Assembly: GCF_949987535.1 (NCBI RefSeq)
Contig: NC_080078.1
Coordinates: 48,076,207 to 48,140,206, forward strand
Reading direction: 5' to 3'
Source of the DNA: Balaenoptera acutorostrata
Taxonomy: Eukaryota; Chordata; Mammalia; Artiodactyla; Balaenopteridae
DNA length: 64,000 bases
Under the pieces are notes generated by a model. It ran no database searches. It saw only the letters and a list, made by a program, of their open reading frames with translations, and was not told the origin of the DNA. This document shows positions 50,060-62,559 of the stretch, in pieces. Position 1 is the stretch's first letter. Each line of letters begins with the position of its first letter. Made by a program: the position numbers and the translations under genes.

Positions 50060-52300
50060 GCACAAGTTAAAAAACCAAGGCTGTTTTAAGTAACTTATTA
50101 GGGCCTACAATCCAAAAATTATTTTTCTCTAATTCAAACATTTAGATCATATGCTTCAGCTGAGAATGCCTGGGCCTGTTATTGTTTTAGGTTTCCAAAG
50201 AGGTCTCCAAAATGACACTCACAACACCAGCCTTTGAAACTGCTCAAAGGCAGACTAGTAATTCTCCATTTTATACTCACAGTGGACTGCCAGGTGACCA
50301 GCGGATTAGTTTAACTTTTTAAATGTGTTCTTTGGAGATAAAGCTCTGCAAAGACTGACTGAATAAATAAATTCATTGATAATAAATGAAGCAATCTGCT
50401 GCTGGATGTTTGCCCCCAAAGGATGCATTACTAAGTAAGTTTGAGGTCATTAGAATGTTGAAAGAGTAAAAGAACACCGGCAAAAGAACATATGTCCACT
50501 AGGTGTTTGTCTGGCATAACTTGTTAGCTTCAAGCTTCCTTTCTTCAGTAGAAAAGTAGGTCCTAAGGTCATGACTTCCCGGTTTTCATTTTCAGCTATA
50601 ATGCGTCCATCAGTGCTTTGACCTGGCCTGCCTTCAAGAGAAGCCAGAGCCTTACCAGCATGTGCTCACAAAGCACAATCTGGGGCATGTCAGTTTCCTC
50701 ATGTTCTCATCAGAAATATCTTGAAATACAAAATGCAGATACAAGAAATGACATCTCACTTTTGCCTGGAAGTTACAAATAACGTTTTATAATAAGAATG
50801 ATAATACTTGCTTTTGGTATTTTTTCAGGCAAAGGAAAAAATAAAAGAATCAAATCCTATTTATCCAGATCAATTGAAAAACAGAGTAACCAAGGTAATG
50901 GAATAATCTATTTAGTGCCCTCACATGTTAAGTCTGCTTGGATTTCCATTTTTCAAAAACTTAAAACACACTAAAATACCATTAATGCTAAAACTACTCA
51001 GAACTGATCAGTATTTTGCTGAGCAGTTAAGTTCATCATTGTGAACATTTGCCACCATATACAATTCTGTCAAATTTTTTCCAAACTGGCCTCCATCTTT
51101 ATAACTGAATTAGCTCTTTCAACTAGATTTTCTGGACTTAGATGTTTAATTTTTTTTTTTTTAAAGACCTCTAATCAACCTGCTTTGAAAAATTCTACTT
51201 AGCAGCAAGGCACTTAATTATCTTGCTCACCTTTTGTTCAGTTGCTTTGCAAATAATGACATGAAACATTCCGTCTTTTTACTTCCAAGCTTTTCTTCTC
51301 CCTGATTAGATTCTACTTAAATAGCATCATGTTCCTTCAAGTTCCTCCAAGATGAGGGATTTTCTTTAATCACCTGAAACCTGCTGGTCTGCCTCTTTAG
51401 CATTCTGAGACATCTCATTCAACCAGCTTAAATCAACAGTAAAACTACTTACTCCTAACAGGTTGAGTATATTAATTCTCATCTTTTTACCAAGCTTTTA
51501 TAACTAATTCAAGTATACAAAGACATGCAAAGTGGATTTTGAAATCCTAGATGATTGCAATACATTAAAAGGGGTTTCCCCTCATGTTTTTAGTGTACCT
51601 TATATAAAAAGAAAAAATTAATATAATCAAATTACATCTGTGCAAGAAAAACTAAGATTCTGTTAAAAACAAAATGTGATAACTGAAAAAAATGTGCTAA
51701 TCAAATATTGAAATGTTTTTACATGAAAGGCTGAAAAAACAAGGATTAAACATGAATTTTCAATCTGATTATAAAATGTCATTTGCATCTGTCACACAAA
51801 GAATTGTTATAAAGAACTGGATACAGTTGCTGCCCAGTAAAAACAAAAGGATTTTTTTTAATATAGGCCAATACCTGAATTAAAAAGAGGATAAAAAGTG
51901 AGGATAGAGCTTTCAGCTAGCAGCAGTTGAAAGAACTATAACCCATAATATTCACAAATACTTCCAAGAAACATGGGAGGGAGAATATTTAACTTCAAGG
52001 GATTCTAGGAAGAAATAGCTGGAAGGCATGTAATCCAGAAGAAGAAAAGGGATTCGTAGAAGAAAGAGCTGAAAAGCCTGTAAAACAGCCATAGACCCAA
52101 CTCTGTAAAATTGTGAAGCTGAAGAAAAGTAAATTATTCTCCACAGAATCATATCCAGCTAATTTCGATGACTTACCTTCATCTGCCATAAACTTTTTGT
52201 TTTATTCAGAAGCAACTTGCACACTTAAAAAATAAATCAAACTGCTTGTAACTAAAGCCACTTGATATTTGACTGTAATATTTTTGGAGTCCTGGAGGAA
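50060..52300. other. Unique sequence, nothing firmly recognised
   Basis: About 2.2 kb with no secure repeat or exon. A T-rich run lies near 51150-51164. Confidence 0.4.
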
Positions 52301-52301
52301 A

Positions 52302-55002
52302 AAAGATCAGATCACAAATAAATGAAAAAGAAATGAAGGAAACAATAGCAAAGATCAATAAAACTAAAAGCTGGTTCTTTGAGAAGATAAACATAATTGA
52401 TAAACCATTAGCCAGACTCATCAAGAAAAAAAGGGAGAAGACTCAAATCAACAGAATTAGAAATGAAAAAGAAGTAGCAACTGACACTGCAGAAATACAA
52501 AGGATCATGAGAGATTACTACAAGCAACTATATGCCAATAAAGTGGACAACCTGGAAGAAATGGACAAGTTCTTAGAAAAGCACAACCTTCCAAGACTGA
52601 ACCAGGAAGAAATAGAAAATATAAACAGACCAATTACAAGCACTGAAATTGAAACTGTGATTAAAAATCTTCCAACAAACAAAAGCCCAGGACCAGATGG
52701 CTTCACAGGCGAATTCTATCAAACATTTAGAGAAGAGCTAACACCTATCCTTCTCAAACTCTTCCAAAATACAGCAGAGGGAGGAACACTCCCAAACTCA
52801 TTCTACGAGGCCACCATCACCCTGATACCAAAACCAGACAAAGATGTCACAAAACAAGAAAATTACAGGCCAATATCACAGATGAATATAGATGCAAAAA
52901 TCCTCAACAGAATACTAGCAAACAGAATCCAGCGGCATATTAAAAGGATCATACAACATGATCAAGTGGGGTTTATCCCAGGAATGCGAGGATTCTTCGA
53001 TATATGCAAATTAATCAATGTGATAAACCATATTAACAAACTGAAGGAGAAAAGCCATACGATCATCTCAATAGATGCAGAAAAAGCTTTTGACAAAATT
53101 CAACACCCATTTATGATAAAAAACCTCCAGAAAGTAGGCATAGAGGGAACTCTCCTCAACATAATAAAGGCCATATATGACAAACCCACAACCAACATTG
53201 TTCTCAATGGTGAAAAACTGAAACATTTCCTCTAAGATCAGGAACAAGACAAGGTTGCCCACTCTCACCGCTATTATTCAACATAGTTTTGGAAGTTTTA
53301 GCCACAGCAATTAGAAAAGAAAAAGTAATAAAAGGAATCCAAATCGGAAACGAAGAAGTAAAACTGTCACTGTTTGCAGATATACATATACATAGAGAAT
53401 CCTAAACATGTTACCAGAAAAATACCAGAGCTAATCAATTAATTTGGTAGAGTAGCAGGATACAACAAACTTAATGCACAGAAATTTCTTGAATTCCTAT
53501 ACACTAATGATGAAAAATCTGAAAGAGAAATGAAGGAAACACTCCCATTTGCCATTGCAACAAAAAGAATAAAATACTTAGGAATAAACCTACCTAAGGA
53601 GACAAAAGACCTGTATGCAGAAAACTATAAGACACTGATGAAAGAAATTAAAGATGATACAAACAGATGGAAAGATATACCACGTTCTTGGATTGGAAGA
53701 ATCAACACTGTGAAAATGACTATACTACCAAAAATAATTTATAGATTAAGTGCAATCCCTATCAAACTACCAATGGCATTTTTCACACAACTAGAACAAA
53801 AAATTTCACAATTTGTATGGAAACACAAAAGACCCCGAATAGCCAAAGCAATCTTGAGAAAGAAAAATGGAGCTGGAGGAATCAGGCTCCCAGACTTCAG
53901 ACTATACCACAAAGCTACAGTAATCAAGACAGTACATTACTGGCACAAAAACAGAAATATAGATCAATGGAACAGGATACAAAGTCCAGAGATAAACCCA
54001 TGCACCTATGGTCACCTTCTCTTTGATAAAGGAGGCAAGTATATACATTGGAGAAAAGACAGCCTCTTCAATAAGTGGTGCTGGGAAAACTGGACAGCTA
54101 CCTGTAAATGAATGAAATTAGAACACTCCCTAACACCATACACAAAAATAAACTCAAAATAGATTAAAGACCTAAATGTAAGTCCAGACACTATAAAACT
54201 CTTAGAGGAAAACACAGGCAGAACACTCCATGACATAAATCACAGCAAGATCCTTTTTGACCCACCTCCTAGAGAAATGGAAATAAAAACAAAAATAAAC
54301 AAATGGGACCTAATGAAACTTAAAAGCTTTTGCACATCAAAGGAAACCATAAGCAAGATGAAAAGACAACCCTCAGAATGGAAGAAAATACTCACAAGCA
54401 AAGCAACTGGCAAATGATTAATCTCCAAAATATACAAGCAGCTCATGCAGCTCAATATCAAAAAAACAAACAACCCAATCCAAAAATGGGTAGAAGACCT
54501 AAATTTCTCCAAAGAAGATATACAGATTGCCAACAAACACATGAAAGGATGCTCAATATCACTAATCATTAGAGAAATGCAAATCAAAACTACAATGAGG
54601 TATCACCTCACACCGGTCAGAACGCCCATCATCAAAAAATCTACAAACAATATATGCTGGAGAGGTTGTGGAGGAGAAGGAACCCTCTTGCACTGTTGGT
54701 CAGAATGTAAATTGATAAAGCCACTATGGAGAACAGTATGGAGATTCCTTAAAAAACTAAAAATAGAACTACCATATGACCCAGCAATCCCACTATTGGG
54801 CATATACCCTGAGAAAACCATAATTCAAAAAGAGTCATGTACCACAATGTTCATTGCAGCACTATTTACAATAGCCAGGACATGGAAGCAAGCTAAGTGT
54901 CCATCTACAGATGTATGGATAAAGAAGATGTGGCACATATATACAATGGAATATTACTCAGCCATAAAAAGAAATGAAATTGAGTTATTTGTAGTGAGGT
55001 AG
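52302..55002 (+). pseudogene. L1 ORF2 pseudogene (reverse transcriptase and C-terminal domains)
   Basis: An intact ORF2 encodes the endonuclease and reverse transcriptase that copy L1 RNA at the nick. Here the amino end is missing, and three open pieces lie in one frame: 52333-53235 (300 codons), 53530-54111 and 54445-55002. A one-base deletion near 53222 shifts the frame and ends the first piece. A further 5-base loss beside the catalytic FADD box (53373-53381) restores the frame but turns the box into FAD-I. In-frame stops at 53440, 54109, 54160 and 54415 follow. The C-terminal CCHC cysteine motif (54655-54718, CWRGC...HCWSEC) survives. It cannot make a working enzyme. Confidence 0.93.
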
Positions 55003-55363
55003 ATGCACCTAGAGTCTGTCATACAGAGTGAAGTAAGTCAGAAAGAGAAAAACAAATAGTGTATGCTAACACATATGTATTTGAATCTGAAAAGAAAAGA
55101 AAAAAAATGGTTTTGATGAACCTAGAGGCAGGACAGGAATAAAGACACAGATGTAGAGAATGGACTTGAGGACACGGGGAGGGGGAAGGGTAAGTTGGGA
55201 CGAAGTGAGAGAGTAGCATTGACATATATACACTACCAAATGTAAAAGATAGCTAGTGGGAAGCAGCTGTATAGCACCGGGAGATCAGCTCAGTGTTTTG
55301 TGACCACCTAGAGGGGTGGGATAGGGAGGTGGGAAGGAGACTCAAGAAGGAGGGGATATGGGG

Positions 55364-55372
<9 letters not shown>

Positions 55373-55394
<22 letters not shown>
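55373..55394. repeat. (TA)n run inside the L1 3' UTR
   Basis: A short TA repeat, ending with a CATATA interruption, replaces the usual ATATGTATATG text of this L1 3' UTR. Likely expanded after insertion. Confidence 0.85.
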
Positions 55395-55501
55395 GCTGAT
55401 TCACTTTGTTGTACAGCAGAAACTAACACAACATTGTAAACCAATTACACTCCAATAAGGATGTTTAACAGAAAATAAATAAAAGTTCCAGGAAAAAAAA
55501 A

Positions 55502-56265
55502 GACAAAGTTATTTAAAATTAGATGCACCATTGTTGAAATTATACTCTATAACAATTTAAAAGGCAGGATGGGATGCCCTAAGTTACTCTTTCTTAAAAA
55601 GCAAAGTAAATATTTGGCTCAACAGGATTCTTTAAAGGAAAAATGAGAGTTTAACAAAGAATACATATCTAAGAGGCAGTCATCTGAATAAAAATCACCA
55701 TATTACCAATCCCTGAATTAAATATAACATCAAAATCCCTACCTCCAATTTATAAAATGATGCGCACATACACACAATCGTTTTTCTAAAAGTATATAAT
55801 TTCTGTAACAAACTGCCTTGTCCATGATTATTTTTTATATTTTCATTTTCTCCAGGTAAATGTAAAAAATCTTCATAAACATTTTTAACCACTAAGTGAA
55901 AGAAAAACAGAATATTCCAAATTATGTAAAGCATAAAAGTTGCTTTTTAAAAATCCAACCATCTGATTGTTAAAAATTATGTGATGTGTAGAGACAAATT
56001 ATGGAGAAAAGCTCAAAAAATAGATAAAAATTAAAGCAATTAAAATAGCTCATATTTAATATTTCTATGTCATATTTAAATCTGCAGTAATTTTTCCCCT
56101 CAATTTTTTAGAATTAAAAAGAAAAGCTGCTACTGGTACAGGCATAATATATATCTCTTTCCTTTTTTTGAATATGAATAAATAATTATCTTCCCTTTTG
56201 TAAGAGGCTTTCAAACTCCATGCCATTTTCTGATTACTTCAAATTTTAAGAAGGTGGCAAGTCAC
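55502..56265. other. Unique AT-rich sequence
   Basis: Nothing recognised. Confidence 0.4.
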
Positions 56266-56269
56266 AGAA

Positions 56270-56440
56270 TAAAAAGAACTTCAGGTTGTCCTTCAGAAAT
56301 CCTAAGTTCTAGACCTAGCTGCACAACAAGCTTGCTTGGAGAAACCAATTCAGCCGTTTGGCCTGAGTGTTCTCATCTTTAATTGAGAGAATGGGCACCT
56401 ACTTCCTCTTCTTTCCTTTCCAATACTATGACTCTTAGGT
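56270..56440 (+). repeat. MIR-family SINE
   Basis: Plus-strand MIR variant: 'gttctagacctagctgcaca', 'gcctgagtgttctcatcttt', 'gagagaatgggcacctactt' and a 3' 'caatactatgactctta' block. Confidence 0.72.
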
Positions 56441-57265
56441 CAAGGGATGATTTTCCCAATTCTAACGCCAAGCTATTCTTTATATAGTTCTAAAGCCTGA
56501 GCCTAAATTCTAAAACCATAATTGTAAAGTTTAGATTTAAACAAAGTTATTGTTTTAATTTATTGTTTTAATAACTTTTAGGTTAAAAAAAGTTAGTTTT
56601 GAAGTACATGCTTTAAGAGTTCATTAAAAGTTATCTCCAATATAAAATTAGTTATTTATTGATGCCTATATAGTCACATATTAAGTAGGGCTTTTCTCAA
56701 GAGTGAGCATACTATTTTTAAAAAGCTTCACATTCAGGGATAGCATTAATAGGTTACTTACATAAAACATTTAAAAATTTGGAAATCTGTGTATCCCTTA
56801 ATAGTCATTTCCTCAAAGATTTGGCCATCTAGGGCCTTTAGGTTTAAAAACGTTACCATAAATAGTATCTGATTACTGATGAAGGGTGTCACTCCTTTAA
56901 GATATAGCAGCAGCGTCCATCATTAGAGCATCATGCGCAAAAAAGAGCTTCAAATTTAGCATTTTATCTCCAAATGAGGTCATTCATGAAGACAACTGGA
57001 ATATTAGAACTAGATCAAAAGAGCATAGTGCTTACCATACAACTCAAACTCACGGCTACTACTGGATATGTTTACAAAGTCTAACTAACAAACTTTACTT
57101 AAAGATGTGTTCAAGTAAAGCCTACGATTACCTTGAGAATAGCCCAGTTATATTTCATCATATGTGAGTTAGAAGTATTCACTTGTCCAGTGTAAGTCCT
57201 TAAAACATAATTCAGTTTTTAACACTGCTTTTGTATTTCATCTTTATAATATACAAAAAAAAAAA
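56441..57265. other. Unique AT-rich sequence
   Basis: Nothing recognised. An A13 run lies at about 57256-57268. Confidence 0.4.
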
Positions 57266-57269
57266 AATG

Positions 57270-57860
57270 TAAAAGAGTGGCCTCCTGCTCCCTTGACCTC
57301 TGAGAACCCTACGTTACAGCGTTTGCAAACAGAAAGTCCAGATGTCAGTGAAAAGTGTCACATTTAGGTTGGATTTGGGCCTTTTAATTATACCCAAATA
57401 TGGCAAAGTCCCATAGAGTGTTCTTGAGTTGGGGCCTCCATGTTGTGCATTGTCTAAATTAATCACCTGGCTCCCCAAAGCAACTCTGTCATTAGTGGCT
57501 CTGAGGCATATTGAAAATGGCAGTCACTCTTTCAATCCAGTAGCAAAGACTAAAAAAAAATTAAAATAGACTCTGCCAAGGGAACCAGGGTCACATAAAA
57601 GGCCTCTCATAAGGGCTTCCTTGAATCAAAGGAAAAATCTGTCAGGTGGCAGTAGGGCTTTGTGGTTCGTGCCATCTCACTGTCGTTGTCTTTAATCACC
57701 CACGAAGAGTAGCAGCTCTGTTGCTGCTGACCACCACATCACATCAAAAACTGGGTCTGATTCTCACATTTTGAAGCCTCTGCTCAAGGAGCATATCTTC
57801 TCTATGTCATCTTGAGGATCAAGCAATGACATCCTTCTTTCCCTTTCATAAATACCAACT
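57270..57860. other. Candidate conserved non-coding element
   Basis: A repeat-free block with more even base composition than its flanks. It holds a perfect CArG box, CCAAATATGG (57394-57403), CACCTGG and CAGGTGG E-box-like sites, and ATTA cores. One exact CArG box is expected several times by chance in 64 kb, so the call rests on the combination and is tentative. Confidence 0.25.
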
Positions 57861-58440
57861 GTGGGGATGGGGAATCTGAATTAGGAAATCAGTGTACTGA
57901 TACCTCTTCCTGAAGCATGTTACCTAAAAGATCATGTGCCCATGAAAAATTCATTTTTCCATAAAACACTTACAGCCTAGGCTCTCCAATTTAATGACAG
58001 CTACATATTTAGGTGCTTGTAACATAAATGGGCATTTTAATAGAAGTGAATTCTCTTCCAACACGTTCTATGTACTTACTTACAGCATTATAAGCATCAT
58101 TCAATATAGAGATAAATATTTGTCTGGGTAATCTTGTTATGCTTTATCTTGGCAATAATATGCCTTTATTATAAAGTTCACTGACCTACATAATAGAACA
58201 TTTCCTGCTTAAAATTACATTTAAAATATTCCTTATTCCAAATAAAGTTTAAATACTGGGTAATTATAATTTTTACCTGCATTTATAATGTATTCTAAAG
58301 TATGTATGTGTAAAATATACATATACCAAAATAAATAAATGATTTTCTTATTTGATAAAGGATTTTTAAGAGTCTATGAATACCCACTGAAATTCAATTG
58401 ATCAAATGTGATGTGACACGGAATAAATAGAATTATGAGT
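57861..58440. other. Unique AT-rich sequence
   Basis: Nothing recognised. Confidence 0.4.
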
Positions 58441-58444
58441 TTCT

Positions 58445-58872
58445 TACATCATTTCTCAAGTGTGGTCAAGGAACATCTGGGTCTTCCTGAGGCTTTTTCA
58501 AGGAGTCCATGAGGTCAAAACTATTTTCATAATCATACTAAGACATTATTTGACTTTTATTCTCATTTTTCAAGAATGTAGAGTGGAGTTTTCCAGAGGC
58601 TATGTGATGTGTGACAGCATAACAAATTGATGCAGAAACAGATAGGAGAGTCCAGCTGTCTTCTATTGAGCCAGACATGAAATGTCTGCATGCAAAAGAC
58701 ATTTATATAACAGGTTTATTATTTTTTCAAAGGAATTAATACATATTTTAAAATTATGTTTTAATTTCTGATTCAGTAAATAGGACTATATGTATTAACA
58801 GAATAAGCAAAACTCTTTGGGGTGCTCAATCATTTTTAGGAGTGAAAAGGGCTCATGATACCAAAAAAATGT
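58445..58872 (+). mobile_element. hAT-Charlie-like DNA transposon fragment
   Basis: Landmarks in order: 'ttctcaagtgtggtcaagga', 'gtccatgaggtcaaaactat', 'gagtggagttttccagaggc', 'gagtccagctgtcttctatt', then 'tctttggggtgctcaatcat' and 'gggctcatgataccaaaaa'. This text belongs to a widespread mammalian hAT-Charlie group. The exact name is not certain. No transposase frame remains. Confidence 0.65.
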
Positions 58873-59063
58873 GAATATTTGTTTATAATATGTAATGTAT
58901 TTTATTATATCTATTTCTGCACAATATATATTTTATATATATTTAATTAGTTACTTCCTAAATGCAGAACACTGAACAAATATCCTAATGTACAACATTC
59001 ATTTGCCTTAGCCAGAACAGTACTGGGCAAGTGAACAGAGACTTAATCAGAAAAGCCTAGACT

Positions 59064-59549
59064 GTGATGGGCCTAGACTTAAGGGGTTCAGATCACTGTC
59101 TGTCTTGCCCATTAGTCCCTCTAGAGCTTAGCATATATTCCACGAATGACCCTGAAGGGCAGGGTAAATGCCTTGGCTTGGTTAGAGATGCAATTGAGAG
59201 AGTAGGGTTCAATAGAATGAGACCAGAGGACAGTCTGAATGGGTCAATCCAAAACAAAAGAAAAAGACAAGTGAAAGTCCAAGCAGGAAGCGGGGGTTTG
59301 AGCCTTAGGAGCAATGAGAGCAGAAACAAGTTACAGAGCCTGAGCCAGTACAGGAACGACAGCCTCCAGAATATCTCGTGTTCTCACAGACCTTGGCACC
59401 TGTCCAGTCCCATCTCATCACATCTCTTATGGGACCCTGAAAACATGAAGCCCTTCATGGAAGGTCAGTCTTTCGTGGCCAAGGCTACTTCTGGACGCAC
59501 TCAGAAGGGTAATCCTAATGGAGGTGGTACTATATTATTAAGGAAATAA
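59064..59549 (+). other. 161-codon open reading frame of unknown status
   Basis: Apart from L1-related sequence this is the longest uninterrupted frame in the window. The predicted protein is rich in Ser, Arg, Gly and Asn, with no signal peptide, membrane segment, zinc finger or repeated motif that I recognise. There is no CpG island upstream, and an antisense frame of 78 codons overlaps it. It could be chance, a lineage-specific transcript or part of a decayed element. I lean toward chance. Confidence 0.25.
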
Positions 59550-59985
59550 GTAAGACCTGAGCCCAGGTACCCATGGGACGTGGGATATCCATGGCTAGAA
59601 TATCCCCTGGGCCTCAGGAATCCTCTCTTGGGACCCATCCCAGCCTTGCTCCTACCAGTGCACCAAGGCAAAGATGGACTCTGGTGGGTTTAGTCACCAG
59701 CCACACATTTTTTAGATAAGTTAGGTAAAGACCTAATTTCTCAATTAGTAGAGTCGTTCAGGGACTTTTTCATTAGTCTGCTCTGTTGTGAGGCATGGAA
59801 CACTCACAAAAAAAGAAGTATGACAGTAAGGATTCTCTGGGATCCAGGATTCTTTCACCCTGGAATGAACACCTGGAAAAAGTGACCAGTATGTTGCATT
59901 CCTGAAAAAAATGCCTCCTTGCACTGAGGTGAGGCCTAATCCAACCCTTTATCCATAGCATCCTTAACTCAAAAGGTCTTGGCTG
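59550..59985. other. Unique sequence
   Basis: Slightly GC-richer than average. Nothing recognised. Confidence 0.4.
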
Positions 59986-59991
59986 TTATAA

Positions 59992-60332
59992 AAAAAAAAA
60001 GTGTGCTCGGAGGGCTTCCCTGGTGGCGCAGTGGTTGAGAATCTGCCTGCCAATGCAGGGCACACGGGTTCGAGCCCTGGTCTGGGAAGATCCCACATGC
60101 CGCGGAGCAACTGGGCCCGTGAGCCACAACTACTGAGCCTGCGCGTCTGGAGCCTGTGCTCCGCAACAAGAGAGGCCGCGACAGTGAAGAGCCCCCGCGC
60201 ACCGCGATGAAGAGTGGCCCTCGCTTGCCGCAACTGGAGAAAGCCCTCGCATAGAAATGAAGACCCAACACAGCCAAAAATAAAATAAATAAATAAATAA
60301 GTCAGGAGCTCTAAAAAAAAAGTGTGCTCAGA
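59992..60332 (+). mobile_element. CHR-type SINE (young copy)
   Basis: The SINE body (60012-60312) starts gggcttccctggtggcgcag. The A box (60021-60034) and B box (ggttcgagccc, 60067-60077) are intact, and CpGs are well kept in the GC-rich body. An AAATAAATAA tail follows. The flanking duplication is an A-run plus gtgtgctcgga (ending 60011) and an A-run plus gtgtgctcaga (ending 60332), with one difference. Open frames inside it on both strands are not genes. Confidence 0.96.
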
Positions 60333-60660
60333 TCCTCAGGGGTAGATTAGGATATAAACGGAGAGTTGGGGGGAAAAAAAGACTTGTAAAGTTTCCATTT
60401 AATGTCTCTTACATGACTATGAGGTGGCACTCAACAAATATGTATTTAATTAATAAATATCGTAATGAATAAATGAATGAATGAATTTCATAGCTCCAGG
60501 AAGAAGGGCAATGATAGGTAATGCCATGATATGCTAGGCCTGGTTGTACTCTAGTAACTGTTATAAACTAAGTTCCCTTGATGCAGAGAGAGTTCATTAA
60601 ACTTAATTCTATACTACAGTGAGTGGTAGAGCAAAGTGCCAGACTCAGCGCCCTGATAAT
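60333..60660. other. Short unique interval
   Basis: Contains a short AATGAATAAATGAATGAATG tail, perhaps an L2 end, at 60462-60486. No gene. Confidence 0.45.
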
Positions 60661-60663
60661 CTT

Positions 60664-62047
60664 TTTTTTCCAGATTTACTGAGGTGTAATTGACAAATAA
60701 CAGTGTAAGATATTTAAAGTGTACCACCTGACGATTTGATACTCATACACAATGTGAAAGGTCTCCCCACATCAAGTTAATTAACATAGTCCTCACTTCA
60801 CATATTTACTTTTCGTGTGTGTGTGAGAACACTGCATTTCTACTCTCTTAGCTAATTTCAATGATATAATACAGTGTTATGAACTATAGTCTCCATGTTT
60901 TACCTTAGGTCCTCAGACGTTATGCATCTTATAACTGAAAGTTTGTATCCTTTTACCAACTTCTCCCTATTTTCCCCACCCCTAGCCCCTGATGACCACT
61001 TTTCTATTCTTTGTTTCTGTAAGTTTGACTTTTTTTTAAGATCTTGCATATAAATGATGCCGTAAAGTATTTGTCTCTGTGTGGCTTATTTCACTTAGCA
61101 TAATGCCCTCCAGGTTCATCCATGTTGTCACAAATGTCAGGACTTAACTTATTAAGGCTGAAAATTATTCCATTTTCTTTATCCATTCACCTGTTAATGG
61201 ACACTTAGATTGTTTCCATACCTTGGTTACTATTAATAATGCTGCTATGAACATGGGCGTACAGATATCTCTTCAAGATAATGATTTCATTTCCATTGAT
61301 GTATACCCAGAAATGAGACTGCTGGATCATACGGTAGTTCTGTTTTTAATTTCTTAAGGAACCTCCATACCGTTTTCCATAGTTGCTGTACCAGTTTGCA
61401 TTCCCACCAGCAGTGTGCAGTTGTTCCTTTTTCTTCACATTCTTGCCAACACTTGTTGCTTCTTGTCTTATTGATGATAGTCATTCTAAAAGGTGTGAGG
61501 TAATATCTTATTGCGGTTTTGATTTGCATTTCCTTGATGATTAGTGACTCTAAGAACTTTTTCGTGTACCTTTTGCCCATTTGTATGTCTCCTTTGGAAA
61601 ATGTCTATTTAGGTACTTTGGCCATTTTAAAATTGGGTTATTTGGATTTTTTTGCTATTGAGTCATATGAGTTCTTATATATTTTGGATAATAACACCTT
61701 ACTGGATACGTGGTTTGCAAAGATTTTCTCCCATTCCAATAGGTTGACTTTTCCTTTTGCTGACGATTTCCTTTGATTAGTTAAAATTAATTTAAAATGA
61801 TTAATTCTGCAAATTAAAGCTTTTTAGTTTGATGTAGTCCCACTTTATTTTTGCTTTTGTTGCCTTTGCTTTTGGTGTCAATCCAAAAAGTCATGTCCAA
61901 GACGAATATGAGGGAGCTTACCTCTCATGTTTTCTTGAGTTTACAGTTTCAGGTCTTACGCTCAAGTCTTTAAACTACTTTGAGGTTGATTTTCGTGTAT
62001 GGTTTAAGATAGGGGTCCAGTTTCATTATTTTTGCATGTGGCTATCC
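60664..62047 (-). mobile_element. L1 3' fragment of an older L1M-type family
   Basis: The plus strand reads the reverse complement of an L1M 3' UTR and ORF2 end: 'tttactgaggtgtaattgac', 'cataatgccctccaggttca', 'ctgctatgaacatgggcgta', 'ccattccaataggttgactt' and 'ataggggtccagtttcatta'. It is 5'-truncated at about 62047. Substitutions and indels are many, so it is much older than the L1 at 52 kb. Confidence 0.92.
61287..61600 (-). pseudogene. L1 ORF2 C-terminal remnant
   Basis: A 97-codon minus-strand frame (61287-61580) is recognisably the ORF2 carboxy-terminal region. The cysteine motif CWQEC...HCWWEC is kept, followed by the usual LWKTVWRFLK stretch. The rest of ORF2 is missing or shifted, and the native C-terminus is altered. 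No reverse-transcriptase core is present. Confidence 0.9.
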
Positions 62048-62159
62048 TCTGGTGACTTTTAATAATAGTCTAACAGTAGTAAGAGCAGCGGCAAGAATGT
62101 GCACAGATTTTCTATTTTCATAGTTCTTTCAGTATTCCTGTTTCAATAACTTATTCACT

Positions 62160-62290
62160 TTAAAAATATTATTCAGCACTGATTACTTGCCAGACACACT
62201 CCCAGCAACTTGGCATACAACAATGAATGAGACAGACAAAAACCTCTGCCCCCATGTGATTGACATTTTAGTAAACAAACAATGTATAAT
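62160..62290 (-). repeat. L2 LINE 3'-end fragment
   Basis: Reverse complement of the L2 terminus: 'ggcatacaacaatgaatgag', 'acctctgcccccatgtgatt' and 'gacattttagtaaacaaac'. Confidence 0.65.
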
Positions 62291-62466
62291 ATAATATATA
62301 AATCCAGGGACTCACAATAGACCTTAGACATTAGTATACCCCTTTTTCATATGAGGAAAGTAAGGCCTTAGAGGAGTTATGTGACCTAGCTCAAGAACTC
62401 AGTTTATCAAGGACAGAGCCAGAGCTCAAATGTGTTTTTTTTTTTTTTTTTTTTTTAAGGATTTTC

Positions 62467-62497
<31 letters not shown>

Positions 62498-62501
62498 TTT
62501 T
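62467..62501. repeat. (TTTA)n tail microsatellite
   Basis: Eight to nine TTTA units forming the inverted AAAT tail of the SINE. Likely polymorphic. Confidence 0.93.
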
Positions 62502-62559
62502 TGGCTGTGTTGGGTCTTCGGTTCGTGCGAGGGCTTTCTCCAGTTGCGGCAAGCGGGGG

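Larger units (their letters stand above)
52302..55501 (+). mobile_element. 5'-truncated cetartiodactyl-type L1 LINE
   Basis: An L1 that begins inside ORF2 ('agatcagatcacaaataaat'), so it lacks the 5' UTR, ORF1 and the ORF2 endonuclease domain. It continues through the reverse transcriptase, the C-terminal domain and a 3' UTR ('gtgggaagcagctgtatagc', 'gtgaccacctagaggggtgg', 'actaacacaacattgtaaac', 'caattacactccaataagga'). It ends in a short A-run at about 55493-55501. It is much better preserved than the L1 copies at 42-44 kb, so it is younger. No convincing target-site duplication is seen. Confidence 0.95.

Noticed and set aside
52333..53235. 300-codon open frame as a functional host gene
   Set aside because: It is the truncated, frameshifted reverse-transcriptase part of an L1.
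60012..60085. tRNA gene
   Set aside because: A and B boxes are present, but they belong to the tRNA-derived head of a SINE. There is no full cloverleaf, and the same head occurs in three SINE copies.
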